Shown: positions 15,756 to 23,693 of the stretch, one piece after another
Position numbering within the stretch: position 1 is the first letter of the stretch
How the letters are laid out: the number at the start of each line of letters is the position of its first letter
Origin: CAYQTE01 sp964420285
GTDB lineage: Bacteria; Planctomycetota; Phycisphaerae; Tepidisphaerales; Tepidisphaeraceae
Direction of reading: 5' to 3'
Assembly (NCBI GenBank): GCA_964420285.1
Contig: CAYQTE010000063.1
Span: 1-27,271, forward strand
Length of the DNA stretch: 27,271 nt
The notes under the pieces: generated by a model
The model's input: only the letters and a program-made list of their open reading frames with translations
Told to the model about the DNA's origin: nothing
The model's database searches: none
Position numbers and translations under genes: made by a program

Positions 15756-15801
15756 CCAGGATCGGCGGCCAGTCCGGCGCCGGGCCTTACGCTTGCGAAC
15801 A

Positions 15802-15834
15802 CGCCGCCCAAGTCCTGCCAGGACTTGGGCGGCG
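15802..15834 (+). terminator. Strong hairpin after glycosidase A
   Basis: CGCCGCCCAAGTCC (15802-15815) pairs perfectly with GGACTTGGGCGGCG (15821-15834) around a 5-nt loop. It lies 46 bp after the stop codon. No T-run follows (the next bases are GTGTGTG), so it may be a Rho-independent terminator of weak type or a 3'-end stabiliser. Confidence 0.6.
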
Positions 15835-15865
15835 GTGTGTGTGACGTATGGAGCGTCGATCGAAA

Positions 15866-15893
15866 TTGCAAATCGGCTGCAAACAGGTAGGTT
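15866..15893 (+). promoter_or_regulatory. Candidate promoter of the HupE-family operon
   Basis: TTGCAA (15866-15871) and TAGGTT (15888-15893) are separated by 16 bp and lie 33 bp before the first gene of the operon, just after the terminator-like hairpin. Confidence 0.4.
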
Positions 15894-15926
15894 AATCGCG
15901 ACGCGTATCATTCGGGAGCCAAACGT

Positions 15927-16502
15927 ATGCGCATCCTCCGCGAACCCCTTGTGCATTTCCTGATTTTCGGATTCGCGATTTTCGCGCTGTCGCGAATATT
16001 CGCCGGCTCCAATGCCACGGCCACGGGAAGTGGCGGCGAGAAGACCATCATCGTGACTCCCGAGGCGATGCTGAAATGCGGGTATGTCCTGGACAATCTG
16101 AGCCCCGCGGAATTGCAGCAGCAGATCAACACCTACATTCGAGAGGAAGTGATGGTGCGCGAGGCGCGGGCGCAGAGCCTGGACACCGATGACAGCACCG
16201 TGCGCCAGGCCCTGGTCACGGCGCTGGAAAGGAGATTGCAGTACGGCGCGCCGGACCCGGCGCCGCCGGCTGACTCCGTGCTGCAGGATTACCTTTCCCA
16301 GCACGCGACGATGTTCAAGACGACCGACGGGAAACCGCCTTCGCTATCCAATTCCAATATTCATAACGCGGTGCTGGCGGCCTGGAATAACGATCAGCGC
16401 AAGGCGGCGATCGATGCGAAGTACCAGGAATTGCGCCAGAATTACACCGTGAGCGTGCAGATGTCGGCAACCACAAAGCCTGCCGGGGCGGGCAAGCCAT
16501 GA
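15927..16502 (+). CDS. Membrane-anchored SurA/PpiC-type chaperone without isomerase domain
   Basis: The 191-residue product has an N-terminal membrane anchor (about residues 8-26) with the opening MRILREPLVHFLIFG, which is typical of parvulin-like proteins encoded beside HupE/UreJ genes. Residues about 40-135 match their helical chaperone part (TPEAMLKC, INTYIREEVMVREARAQSLDTDD). The usual C-terminal PpiC peptidyl-prolyl isomerase domain is absent: the protein ends after a helix and a KPAGAG tail, where relatives run to about 280-300 residues. It may assist the folding of exported partners at the outer face of the membrane. Its stop overlaps the start of the next gene (ATGA, 16499-16502), making it the lead gene of a six-gene operon. 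Confidence 0.78.
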   Translation: MRILREPLVHFLIFGFAIFALSRIFAGSNATATGSGGEKTIIVTPEAMLKCGYVLDNLSPAELQQQINTYIREEVMVREARAQSLDTDDSTVRQALVTALERRLQYGAPDPAPPADSVLQDYLSQHATMFKTTDGKPPSLSNSNIHNAVLAAWNNDQRKAAIDAKYQELRQNYTVSVQMSATTKPAGAGKP

Positions 16503-17509
16503 TGCGACGGCTTTGGCTGATGCCTGTGATTTGTTTTCTGATGCTCGGGCCGGGCATGGCCGGGGCGCACGACGTGCAGCCGCTCTTTCTCGAGGTGAAG
16601 CAGACGGACGCGACGCATCTGTCGGTGACGTGGAAAGTGCCGGCCAGCGCCGAAATGCAAAAACTGGCGCTCGCGTTTCCGTCGCAATGGAAGATCGTCT
16701 CGGGGCCGACGGACAGCACTTTGCCCGGTAATGTTCTCAAGCAATGGAATCTGTTTTGTCCGCCGGGCGGCCTGGATGGACAAACGCTGGGCGTGACCGG
16801 ACTGGAGGATGTTCCGGCCGACGTGATGGTGCGCATCGTGCGTCAGGATGGCACGGCCACGATGACACGGCTGAATCCGACAATGACGTCGTTCGTGATT
16901 GCGCCGCAGCCGGGGTTTCTGCATCTGGCGGCGACGTACACGCGCCTTGGCATCGAGCACATCCTCACGGGCGTGGACCATCTGCTGTTCGTGCTGGGGC
17001 TGCTCTTGATCGTCAAGAACCGCTGGACTCTGATCGAGACGATCACGGCCTTCACGATCGCTCACAGCCTGACGCTGGCGGTGGCGACGCTGGGATATGC
17101 CAGTGCGCCGGTCAATCCGCTGTATGTGGCAATCGCGCTGTCGATCTTCTTTCTGGGTCCGGAGATCGTGCGGAAAAAGCGCGGCGGAACGAGTCTGACC
17201 ATCGAACATCCGTGGATCATCGCGTTCATCTTTGGACTGGTGCATGGATTCGGTTTTGCGGCCGGTCTCACCGCGCTGGGGCTGACGCACAAGGAGATTC
17301 CGCCGGCTCTGCTGCTGTTCAACGTGGGAGTGGAAATCGGGCAGTTGTTCTTCGTCCTCATTATTCTGTCGTTGGAAAGAGCCTATAAGGTTCTGGACGT
17401 ACACTGGAGCAAGTGGGCGCAGTGGATTCCGACCTATGCGATCGGAAGCCTTGGAGCGTTCTGGACAATTCAACGCGTGGCGATCTTATTTGGATGGATA
17501 CCCCAATGA
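16499..17509 (+). CDS. HupE/UreJ_2-family membrane protein with ectodomain
   Basis: The 336-residue product has a signal peptide ending AGA before His24, so the mature protein would begin HDVQPLF. An exported beta-type domain spans about residues 24-140 and six or so membrane helices follow. The first helix carries HILTGVDH (154-161), the HX5DH pattern shown to matter for nickel in HupE. Later motifs are TAFTIAHSLTL and LVHGFGFAAGL. Members of this family are predicted metal (nickel/cobalt) permeases, and experimental support exists mainly for HupE relatives. It overlaps both neighbours by ATGA junctions and so is tightly coupled. No hydrogenase or urease gene is in the window. Metal identity is inferred. 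Confidence 0.85.
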   Translation: MMRRLWLMPVICFLMLGPGMAGAHDVQPLFLEVKQTDATHLSVTWKVPASAEMQKLALAFPSQWKIVSGPTDSTLPGNVLKQWNLFCPPGGLDGQTLGVTGLEDVPADVMVRIVRQDGTATMTRLNPTMTSFVIAPQPGFLHLAATYTRLGIEHILTGVDHLLFVLGLLLIVKNRWTLIETITAFTIAHSLTLAVATLGYASAPVNPLYVAIALSIFFLGPEIVRKKRGGTSLTIEHPWIIAFIFGLVHGFGFAAGLTALGLTHKEIPPALLLFNVGVEIGQLFFVLIILSLERAYKVLDVHWSKWAQWIPTYAIGSLGAFWTIQRVAILFGWIPQ

Positions 17510-18384
17510 AATCGGCAAAAAAGACAACGCGGTGGCTGACCGTTCTCTTCACGATGTTCACAATCCTGATGCTGACGCAGCACGCCCAGGCGCACATCGT
17601 GGCCGGCGATGTGGCCGGCGGTTTCCTTGCCGGGATGAAACATCCCTGGTCCGGCTGGGATCACATTTGCGCCATGGTGGCCGTGGGGCTTTGGGGCGCG
17701 CAACTGGGAATGCCCGCGATCTGGATTCTACCGGTCACGTTTCCGGTCATCATGTCGATAGGCGGATTTCTCGGTTTGATCGGAGTCAAACTTCCCGGCG
17801 GTCAGAAGGGCGACGAACTCGGCATCGCTCTCTCGGCCGTACTGCTGGGGTTGATGGTGCTGCTGAAAGCCCGGCCGCCGCTGTGGGCGGCGATGATCCT
17901 GGTGGGGTTCTTCGGATTGTGCCACGGATGGGCGCATGGGCACGAAATGCCGCCGGACCAAAGCGCTTTGCTCTATTCCATCGGGTTTGTCATCGCGACC
18001 GGCACGCTGCACGGCGTGGGAATCACGATCGGCCTGCTCAATGATGAATGGAAGGACCGCGCCTGGGCGCCGATCCTCGGCACGCTACTGCTGGGGTTCA
18101 TGCTCGGCCTGGGCCTTGCCGACGGCATGGGCGTGAGCGGGTGGAACTATTGGGGTCATGTCGCGATCGGTTTCGCCCTGGCGTCGGCCATCCTGATGTT
18201 CGTCGTGGTCAAGGCACAATTGGGCGAGAAGGTTATCCGCGCCCTGGGCGCTGCCATTACGCTCGGCGGATGTTGCTTCCTGTATCAGGCGTTCACTGCC
18301 GAGGAGCAACCGGCGACCAAGCCCACCACGGTCGCAATCATGCCCGTCCGCACACCGCCGCTGTTTGACGTCAACGGGATATAA
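17506..18384 (+). CDS. HupE/UreJ-family putative nickel permease
   Basis: The 292-residue product has a signal peptide ending AQA before His30 and about six membrane helices. Both motifs known from rhizobial HupE are present: HX5DH as HPWSGWDH (46-53) and a variant of FHGxAHGxE as CHGWAHGHE (139-147). HupE brings nickel into the cell for hydrogenase assembly; the same chemistry is the best guess here. The C-terminus ends in a QPATKPTT tail of about 30 residues beyond the last helix. The start is ATG 17506, since it forms an ATGA overlap with the preceding gene; 17494 is also in frame. Only 2 bp separate its stop from the next gene. Confidence 0.88.
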   Translation: MKSAKKTTRWLTVLFTMFTILMLTQHAQAHIVAGDVAGGFLAGMKHPWSGWDHICAMVAVGLWGAQLGMPAIWILPVTFPVIMSIGGFLGLIGVKLPGGQKGDELGIALSAVLLGLMVLLKARPPLWAAMILVGFFGLCHGWAHGHEMPPDQSALLYSIGFVIATGTLHGVGITIGLLNDEWKDRAWAPILGTLLLGFMLGLGLADGMGVSGWNYWGHVAIGFALASAILMFVVVKAQLGEKVIRALGAAITLGGCCFLYQAFTAEEQPATKPTTVAIMPVRTPPLFDVNGI

Positions 18385-18386
18385 CA

Positions 18387-18995
18387 ATGCGGCAATTGCG
18401 TTATGTTCTCCTCGTCGTTTTGGCGCTGCTGGTCATGCAGCGATCGGCTCAGGCGCATTTGGTGACCACCGGATTGGGGCCGGTGTACGACGGGATCGGT
18501 CACTTTTCGATTGCGCCCGATGACAGCATCCCGGTTGTGGCGCTGGCGCTTTTTGCCGGGTTGCGCGGGAAACGGGCGGGGCGCGGAGTCATGTTTCAAT
18601 TGCCATTGGCGTGGTTCTGCGGCGGCGTGGCGGGATTGATGGCTCACAGGGAGCCGTTTGATCCGTTGCGGTGCGTGTCATTTTTGGTCCTGGGCGTGCT
18701 TGTCGCCGCCGATCTCCCGCTGCCGGACTTGGCGGTCATGGCCCTTGGGGTTGCCATGGGATTTATGCACGGGTTCCTCGACGGCGCGGGTTTTCAAGCG
18801 GCCGGACTGGGCAAGGGAATGCTCCAGTTGCTCGGAATCAGTGCGATACTTTTTGTGCTGACGCCGCTGGTTTCGGCGTTGGTAGTCTCGATCCGCACCT
18901 ATTGGGTGCGCATCGTGATGCGCGTGGCGGGAAGCTGGATCGCGGCCATCGGGTTGCTCATGCTGGGCTGGGCGTTGAGGCTCAAGCACTATTAG
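18387..18995 (+). CDS. Degenerate HupE/UreJ-like membrane protein
   Basis: The 202-residue product has a signal peptide ending AQA before His24 and about five membrane helices. The opening HLVTTGLGPVYDGIGHF corresponds to the HupE metal motif but is changed: the first His is replaced by Pro32 and the Asp by Gly38, leaving only His39. A second motif, GFMHGFLDG, is kept. It therefore looks like a third, functionally altered HupE relative, perhaps a partner subunit of the two preceding proteins rather than a permease by itself. It is 2 bp after gene 17506 and 20 bp before gene 19016, in the same operon. The family call rests on the overall pattern and position. Confidence 0.75.
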   Translation: MRQLRYVLLVVLALLVMQRSAQAHLVTTGLGPVYDGIGHFSIAPDDSIPVVALALFAGLRGKRAGRGVMFQLPLAWFCGGVAGLMAHREPFDPLRCVSFLVLGVLVAADLPLPDLAVMALGVAMGFMHGFLDGAGFQAAGLGKGMLQLLGISAILFVLTPLVSALVVSIRTYWVRIVMRVAGSWIAAIGLLMLGWALRLKHY

Positions 18996-19015
18996 CGGGC
19001 AAAAGGGAACCAAAC

Positions 19016-19714
19016 ATGCCATTGGGCGCAAAACGGTTCTGCCTTGCAGTTTTCATGCTGCTGGTCGCCCAGGCTGGCGCCATGGCGCATGACATCGGCG
19101 AAAGCAATGCCACTTTCTATGTCCGGTCCACCGGCATCGACGTCACGCTCTTCATGGGGCTTAATTCCGCCGCTCTGCTGATCCCCAGCGAAGGTCAGGC
19201 CATCTCGATCACGCTTGATACCTTTGACAAGTATTCGGATCGCCTGCAGGCGGCGGCGCCGGACCTCCTGACCTTGACCGGCGGCGACGGCACGACGCTC
19301 AAACCCGATTCCATGGCCGTCTCGATGACCGAGGAATTTGATGTGCTCTACAACCTGCACTATCCACTGCCGGCTCCATTGCCCGGCGTGCTCAAGATTC
19401 ATGCGGGCTATCTCACCAAGATGGTCGAGACCCATGTGGGAACCTTCTATGTGATGAATGCCGCCGGCGAGCAATTCGGGTGGGCCGAAGTCCGTCCCGA
19501 TTCGCAGGATCTCGAAGTTCGTCTTCCGGCGATGAATAATGTCAGCGGGACGCAACAGCCGGCCAGCATCGCCGCAGCGAAGCCGGCTACCGAAGTTCAC
19601 GGCGGCGAGCGATGGGTTCTCTGGGCCATGATCGGTGGCGGAGTTGCGGCTCTTGTACTTGCGGCCTTGCGAGCAATCGCGCGCAAGAACAAGGCTCGCG
19701 GAACTGACCATTGA
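19016..19714 (+). CDS. Secreted, C-terminally membrane-anchored protein, copy 1
   Basis: The 232-residue product has a signal peptide ending AMA before His25, so the mature chain would start HDIGESN. A beta-rich extracytoplasmic domain (about 25-180) is followed by an Ala-rich stretch, one membrane helix (about 199-219) and a basic tail (RAIARKNKARG), which puts the domain outside the cell membrane. I know no named family. The start HD followed by a strand and a TGIDV turn recalls the ectodomain of the HupE/UreJ_2 protein encoded upstream, so it could be a detached version of that domain. AAAAGGGA lies just before the ATG. The next gene is its paralogue. A role with the HupE proteins, for instance presenting metal, is inferred from the operon. 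Confidence 0.75.
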   Translation: MPLGAKRFCLAVFMLLVAQAGAMAHDIGESNATFYVRSTGIDVTLFMGLNSAALLIPSEGQAISITLDTFDKYSDRLQAAAPDLLTLTGGDGTTLKPDSMAVSMTEEFDVLYNLHYPLPAPLPGVLKIHAGYLTKMVETHVGTFYVMNAAGEQFGWAEVRPDSQDLEVRLPAMNNVSGTQQPASIAAAKPATEVHGGERWVLWAMIGGGVAALVLAALRAIARKNKARGTDH

Positions 19715-19747
19715 GACGCATTTGGGCGCAGGCAGGCGGATTCAAAC

Positions 19748-20443
19748 ATGCCAATGACAGCAAAGCGGCTTTTGCTTGCAACAATCGTCCTGCTCCTCGT
19801 TTCCAGCAGCGTCGTGGCGCATGACGTGTCCGAAAGCAACGCCGATTTCTACGTCCGTCCGACCGGCATCGATGTTGAGCTCCACATGGCTCTCAGTTCC
19901 GCGGCCCTGCTGCTTTCCACTCCGGACCAGGCCGTCTCTATCTCGATCGACACCTATGACAATTATTCGGCTCGCCTGCAGGCTGTCGCGCCGAGCCTGC
20001 TGACGCTGACCGGCGGCGACGGCACGACGCTCAAACCCGACGCCACGGCCGCAACGATGACCGAGGAATACGATGTGCTCTTCACCCTGCACTACCCGCT
20101 GCCGGTTCCAATGCCCGGAAACCTCAGGATTCATCCGGACTATCTTGCCAGGATGATCGCCAGCCATGTGGGAACGTTCTATGTGGTGGACGGCTTTGGC
20201 GGGACGTTCGGCTGGGCCCAAATGGCCCCGGATTCGCAGGATCTCGACGTCCGCCTTCCCGCCATCACCGATCTCGGCAAGGTGCGATCCGCCGCAAGTA
20301 TCGCCGCCACCCAGCCGGTTGCTGAATCTCGACGCGGCGTCCGATGGGTTCCCTGGGCCGTGGGCGGCGGTACGCTGGTCATAGTCCTATTGGCTGTGCG
20401 AGTATTCGCCAGGGGGAGCAAAGCGAAGGGCACGAGTTGTTGA
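19748..20443 (+). CDS. Secreted, C-terminally membrane-anchored protein, copy 2
   Basis: The 231-residue paralogue of the preceding gene has the same plan: signal peptide ending VVA before His25, beta-rich outer domain, one membrane helix (about 200-217) and a basic tail (RGSKAKG). Shared blocks include LTLTGGDGTTLKP, HVGTFYV and PDSQDLDVRLP. I estimate well over half the residues to be identical, so this is a tandem duplication, but an older one than that at the left end of the window. It is 33 bp after copy 1, with CAGGCGG as ribosome site. It is the last gene of the operon; the promoter of glycosidase B overlaps its stop codon. Function unknown. Confidence 0.75.
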   Translation: MPMTAKRLLLATIVLLLVSSSVVAHDVSESNADFYVRPTGIDVELHMALSSAALLLSTPDQAVSISIDTYDNYSARLQAVAPSLLTLTGGDGTTLKPDATAATMTEEYDVLFTLHYPLPVPMPGNLRIHPDYLARMIASHVGTFYVVDGFGGTFGWAQMAPDSQDLDVRLPAITDLGKVRSAASIAATQPVAESRRGVRWVPWAVGGGTLVIVLLAVRVFARGSKAKGTSC

Positions 20444-20468
20444 TGCGCGTTGGCGGCGACGTTAGAAT
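20440..20468 (+). promoter_or_regulatory. Candidate promoter of glycosidase B
   Basis: TTGATG (20440-20445) and TAGAAT (20463-20468) are separated by 17 bp. The -35 overlaps the stop codon of the previous gene and the -10 lies 61 bp before the GTG at 20530. This suggests that glycosidase B is transcribed separately from the operon. Confidence 0.45.
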
Positions 20469-20529
20469 GCCCGCCGCTTCGTGATCGCATCTGTCTTCGT
20501 GCAGCCGTCGCTAATGGAGGAACGCAACC

Positions 20530-23500
20530 GTGAAAAAACTGACATTGTGCGCGTTGATGTGTTTGTTCCCGCTGCTGGCCAGCGCTGCCCCGCCGTGGCA
20601 GGAGGTCACAGTTCCCAGCGTGGCCGAGGCGGCGCAGTCGTTCGCCAGTCCGCCCCGGCAATTTGGCGCCATTCACTGGGCGGTCTGGGGTGGCCAGCAG
20701 ACCAAGGAGCGCATCCTCGCGGACATCACGAATATCAATGCCAACGGCGGCTGCGTCTACATGATCAACAACTCGCAGCGGGTGATGCCCAAGTATCTCT
20801 CGCCGGAATATTTGGATATCGTCAAGTTCGTCGTCGATGAGTGCAAAAAGCGAGGCATGTATGTCTGGATCGAGGGCGACTGCGGCTATCCCGACGGGTT
20901 TGCCGGCGGCCTGATCACCCAGGACTACCCGCAACTCGGCCAGCAGGGCATCGTCGCCGATGCGCATTGCATCATCGCCGGCGGGAAGTCGGTCAGTTTC
21001 CCCCTGCCCAGCGACACACTGGGGATTTACGCCAGCCAGGCCGCCGCGGCTGCGCCCGCTGCGGAAGCGGGGCAGGCGATCCAGATTCCGGCCGACGGAA
21101 AGCTCAACTGGTACGGAGCCAGCGGCTCGTCGTATGAAGTGACCGTCACGGATGCCAACGGTGTGGCGATTCGCTATAGCGTGGTAGCCGGACAGACGCT
21201 CCATATTCAGGTGCCGCCGAATACCAGGAGCATCGAGTCCACAACGCGCGCTGCCGGTCCGCGAGGCGGCGGGGGCCCGGCCGGAGGCGCAGCCGGCGCT
21301 CGCGGCGGTGCGGGCGGCGGGGCGGCCGGTGGCCAGCCCACGATCATTCCCGATCCCGCTGACGGGCAGTTCAAATGGACCGCCCCCGCCGGCGGCGATT
21401 GGGACATCACCTTCGTTCGCCACCTCTACCGCAGTTCTCCCACGCGCAACGATGCCGGCGAAAACGGCGGCGCCACCAAGGACAGCCGCTACACGGAAAT
21501 CGACTATCTCGATCCGGCCGCGACGGCTGTGTATCTGAAGTGCGTTCACGAGGCCTACGAGAAGGTTGTCGGCGATGAGTTCGGCAAGACCATCCTGGGC
21601 TGGCGGTTCGACGAGACCGACTACACCGGTTTCTCACCGTGGACTCCCAAACTTCTGGAGACCTTCAAACAGCAAAAGGGCTACGATCTGCAGCCCTATA
21701 TCGCCGAAATGTTCGCCAGCCCGCAGTCTCCCGAGTCGCAGCGTGTCAAGGCGGACTACTGGGACGTCTGGAGCGGCATGTTCCGCGACAATTTCTACAA
21801 GCCCCTCCAGGATTGGTGCCGGGCCCGCAACATGGACTACATGGGCCACCTGAACCACGAGGAGACGCAGATCAATCCTCGCGGCGAGAGCATGGTCTCC
21901 AACGAAGGCTCCTTCTGGCGCGACTTGCGCTACATCGGCGTTCCGGGCATCGATAATCTCAGCCAGATCGGCCCGGGCATCGTGGCCGACTTCCCCAAGA
22001 TCGCCGCATCCGCCGCTCATATCAACGGCCATCCGCTGGTCTGGGAAGAGGAAGGCGGCGACACCAGCCCCAACGGCAAGTTCATCTATGATTACCAACT
22101 CGTTCGTGGAGTAAACTACCTGAATATCCGCGGCCTCAACGCCGCACCGTCGCGAAACGGGTTGCTGGATCGGGCATCGGCCATGGGCTGGTACGTGACG
22201 CGATCGCAGCACTTGATGGCCATTGGCCGGCCGGCGGCGCAGGTCGCCCTCTTCCATCCGACCGACAGCTATTGGCTGGGCGACACCGAGGCCGATACGG
22301 TCACCATCAGATTGCAGACGCAGTTGATCCGGCATCAAATCGACTTCGACCATGTCGATTCCGATGCCCTCGGTTCCTACTTCACGCTTGACAGCGACGG
22401 CTTTAAGAATTTAAGCGGCCAGGTCTACAAGGCCGTTGTCATCCCCACATCGACCGTGATCCAGAAGAGCGTACTCGACCGCCTGCGCACCTTTGCCGGC
22501 AACGGCGGCAAGGTGGTGTTCGTCGGCCGTACGCCGACGATGGTGGTGGACAAGACATTCCTCAATCCCGTGCCCGGCGCGCCGGACCTGAGCTTTGCGA
22601 CAATCGAACCATCCGGTGAAATCACCGATCGCGTTGTGGCGGCGCTGCCCAAGCCGGATGTCAAACTCGACACGCCCAGCGACATGATCAACTACATCCA
22701 CCGCTCGCTGAAGGACGGCGAGGTCTACATGTTCTTCAATGAATCCCGCCAGACGCTGTCGCGTACGGTTATGCTGGCCGGCACGGGGCAGGTCCAGCTT
22801 TGGGATGCCGGCGATGGAACCATCCATCCGCTGGCGGGCGTCGCCAAGGCGGATGGAACCGTCGCCGTCCCACTGACGCTGGGCTCGCAGGAGGCCAAGT
22901 TCATCGTCATCGGCCCGCTGCCGGCCAATGCCGCTGCGGCAGCGACCACCATCAATGCAGGCCAGACCCTCGTCGCTTTGGACGGTGACTGGACCGTCAA
23001 GCTCGGTGCAACGCCGCTGACCACCGGGCTCAAGTCATGGGAAGCCCTTGGCGAAGGAACGTTCACTGGCATCGCCGATTACACCAAGACGTTCGACACC
23101 CCGGCCGCTCTGCCGCAGGGCAAGCGGCTCTACCTCGATCTGGGCGAGGTGAACGACATGGCGCACATCAAGGTAAATGGAAAGGACTTCGACAGCCGCG
23201 GCTGGCCGTCCTATGTGTGGGACGTGACCGATGCGATCAAGACCGGCGCCAATACGCTAGAGGTGCAGGTGCAGGTTGCCGAAGCGGGTGGCGGCCGTGG
23301 CGGCGGTGGTGCCGGCGGCGGGGCAGCTCCGGCGGGCGGCCGAGGCGGCCGCGCAGCGCCCGGCGCGCCCCCAGCGGGCAATGTGGCTCCGGCTGACGTT
23401 CCGGCCGGTGTGGTTGGCGCACCGGTTGGCGGCGCCGCTGCTGCTGGCGCTGGACGTGGAGCCGGTCGTGGCGCCGCGGCCGGCGGTCGTGGCCGCGGAA

Positions 23501-23580
23501 CAGGCGGCGGCGGTGGCGGTCAGGCTGCGGCGACGGTCGAGCGCGGGCTTATTGGCCCCGTGCGCCTGATCGCACAATAG
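20530..23580 (+). CDS. Secreted GH106-like glycoside hydrolase, paralogue B, with GH2-type C-terminal domain
   Basis: The 1016-residue product starts at GTG 20530 (GGAGG at 20517-20521) with a signal peptide ending ASA. It is collinear with paralogue A over about 785 residues: TKERILADI, CGYPDGFAGG, FDETDY with E362, WDVWSGMFRDNFYKP, WEEEGGD (506-508) and KVVFVGRTPTMV. The same beta-rich insertion carries a Gly/Ala-rich stretch near residues 241-272. It adds a GH2-type jelly-roll sugar-binding domain from about residue 806 (LDGDWTVKL, KRLYLDLGEVNDMAHIKVNG, YVWDVTDAIKTGANTLEV). That domain is broken before its last strand by some 85 residues of Gly/Ala/Pro low complexity (about 917-1000), then closes with GLIGPVRLIAQ. 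Its likely substrate is a rhamnose-containing polysaccharide; this is inferred. Confidence 0.78.
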   Translation: MKKLTLCALMCLFPLLASAAPPWQEVTVPSVAEAAQSFASPPRQFGAIHWAVWGGQQTKERILADITNINANGGCVYMINNSQRVMPKYLSPEYLDIVKFVVDECKKRGMYVWIEGDCGYPDGFAGGLITQDYPQLGQQGIVADAHCIIAGGKSVSFPLPSDTLGIYASQAAAAAPAAEAGQAIQIPADGKLNWYGASGSSYEVTVTDANGVAIRYSVVAGQTLHIQVPPNTRSIESTTRAAGPRGGGGPAGGAAGARGGAGGGAAGGQPTIIPDPADGQFKWTAPAGGDWDITFVRHLYRSSPTRNDAGENGGATKDSRYTEIDYLDPAATAVYLKCVHEAYEKVVGDEFGKTILGWRFDETDYTGFSPWTPKLLETFKQQKGYDLQPYIAEMFASPQSPESQRVKADYWDVWSGMFRDNFYKPLQDWCRARNMDYMGHLNHEETQINPRGESMVSNEGSFWRDLRYIGVPGIDNLSQIGPGIVADFPKIAASAAHINGHPLVWEEEGGDTSPNGKFIYDYQLVRGVNYLNIRGLNAAPSRNGLLDRASAMGWYVTRSQHLMAIGRPAAQVALFHPTDSYWLGDTEADTVTIRLQTQLIRHQIDFDHVDSDALGSYFTLDSDGFKNLSGQVYKAVVIPTSTVIQKSVLDRLRTFAGNGGKVVFVGRTPTMVVDKTFLNPVPGAPDLSFATIEPSGEITDRVVAALPKPDVKLDTPSDMINYIHRSLKDGEVYMFFNESRQTLSRTVMLAGTGQVQLWDAGDGTIHPLAGVAKADGTVAVPLTLGSQEAKFIVIGPLPANAAAAATTINAGQTLVALDGDWTVKLGATPLTTGLKSWEALGEGTFTGIADYTKTFDTPAALPQGKRLYLDLGEVNDMAHIKVNGKDFDSRGWPSYVWDVTDAIKTGANTLEVQVQVAEAGGGRGGGGAGGGAAPAGGRGGRAAPGAPPAGNVAPADVPAGVVGAPVGGAAAAGAGRGAGRGAAAGGRGRGTGGGGGGQAAATVERGLIGPVRLIAQ

Positions 23581-23693
23581 CCGCCGCTTGGGACCGTGAC
23601 ATTTTGACGCACAAACCGGGACCGTCTCGAATTCTCACCTGAGCAATCACGCTCGTCCCGGTTGCATTGGTTGGCGCAGCGGGCGGCGTCGGT

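Noticed and set aside
13518..16304. A 928-codon open frame on the minus strand across glycosidase A
   Set aside because: It is antisense to a gene with a signal peptide, ribosome site and recognisable motifs. Long open antisense frames are expected in high-GC coding DNA, and its translation shows no domain.
15756..20529. Genomic island or transposon carrying the HupE operon
   Set aside because: No integrase, transposase, tRNA, terminal inverted repeat or target duplication was seen at the borders, and base composition looks like that of the neighbours.
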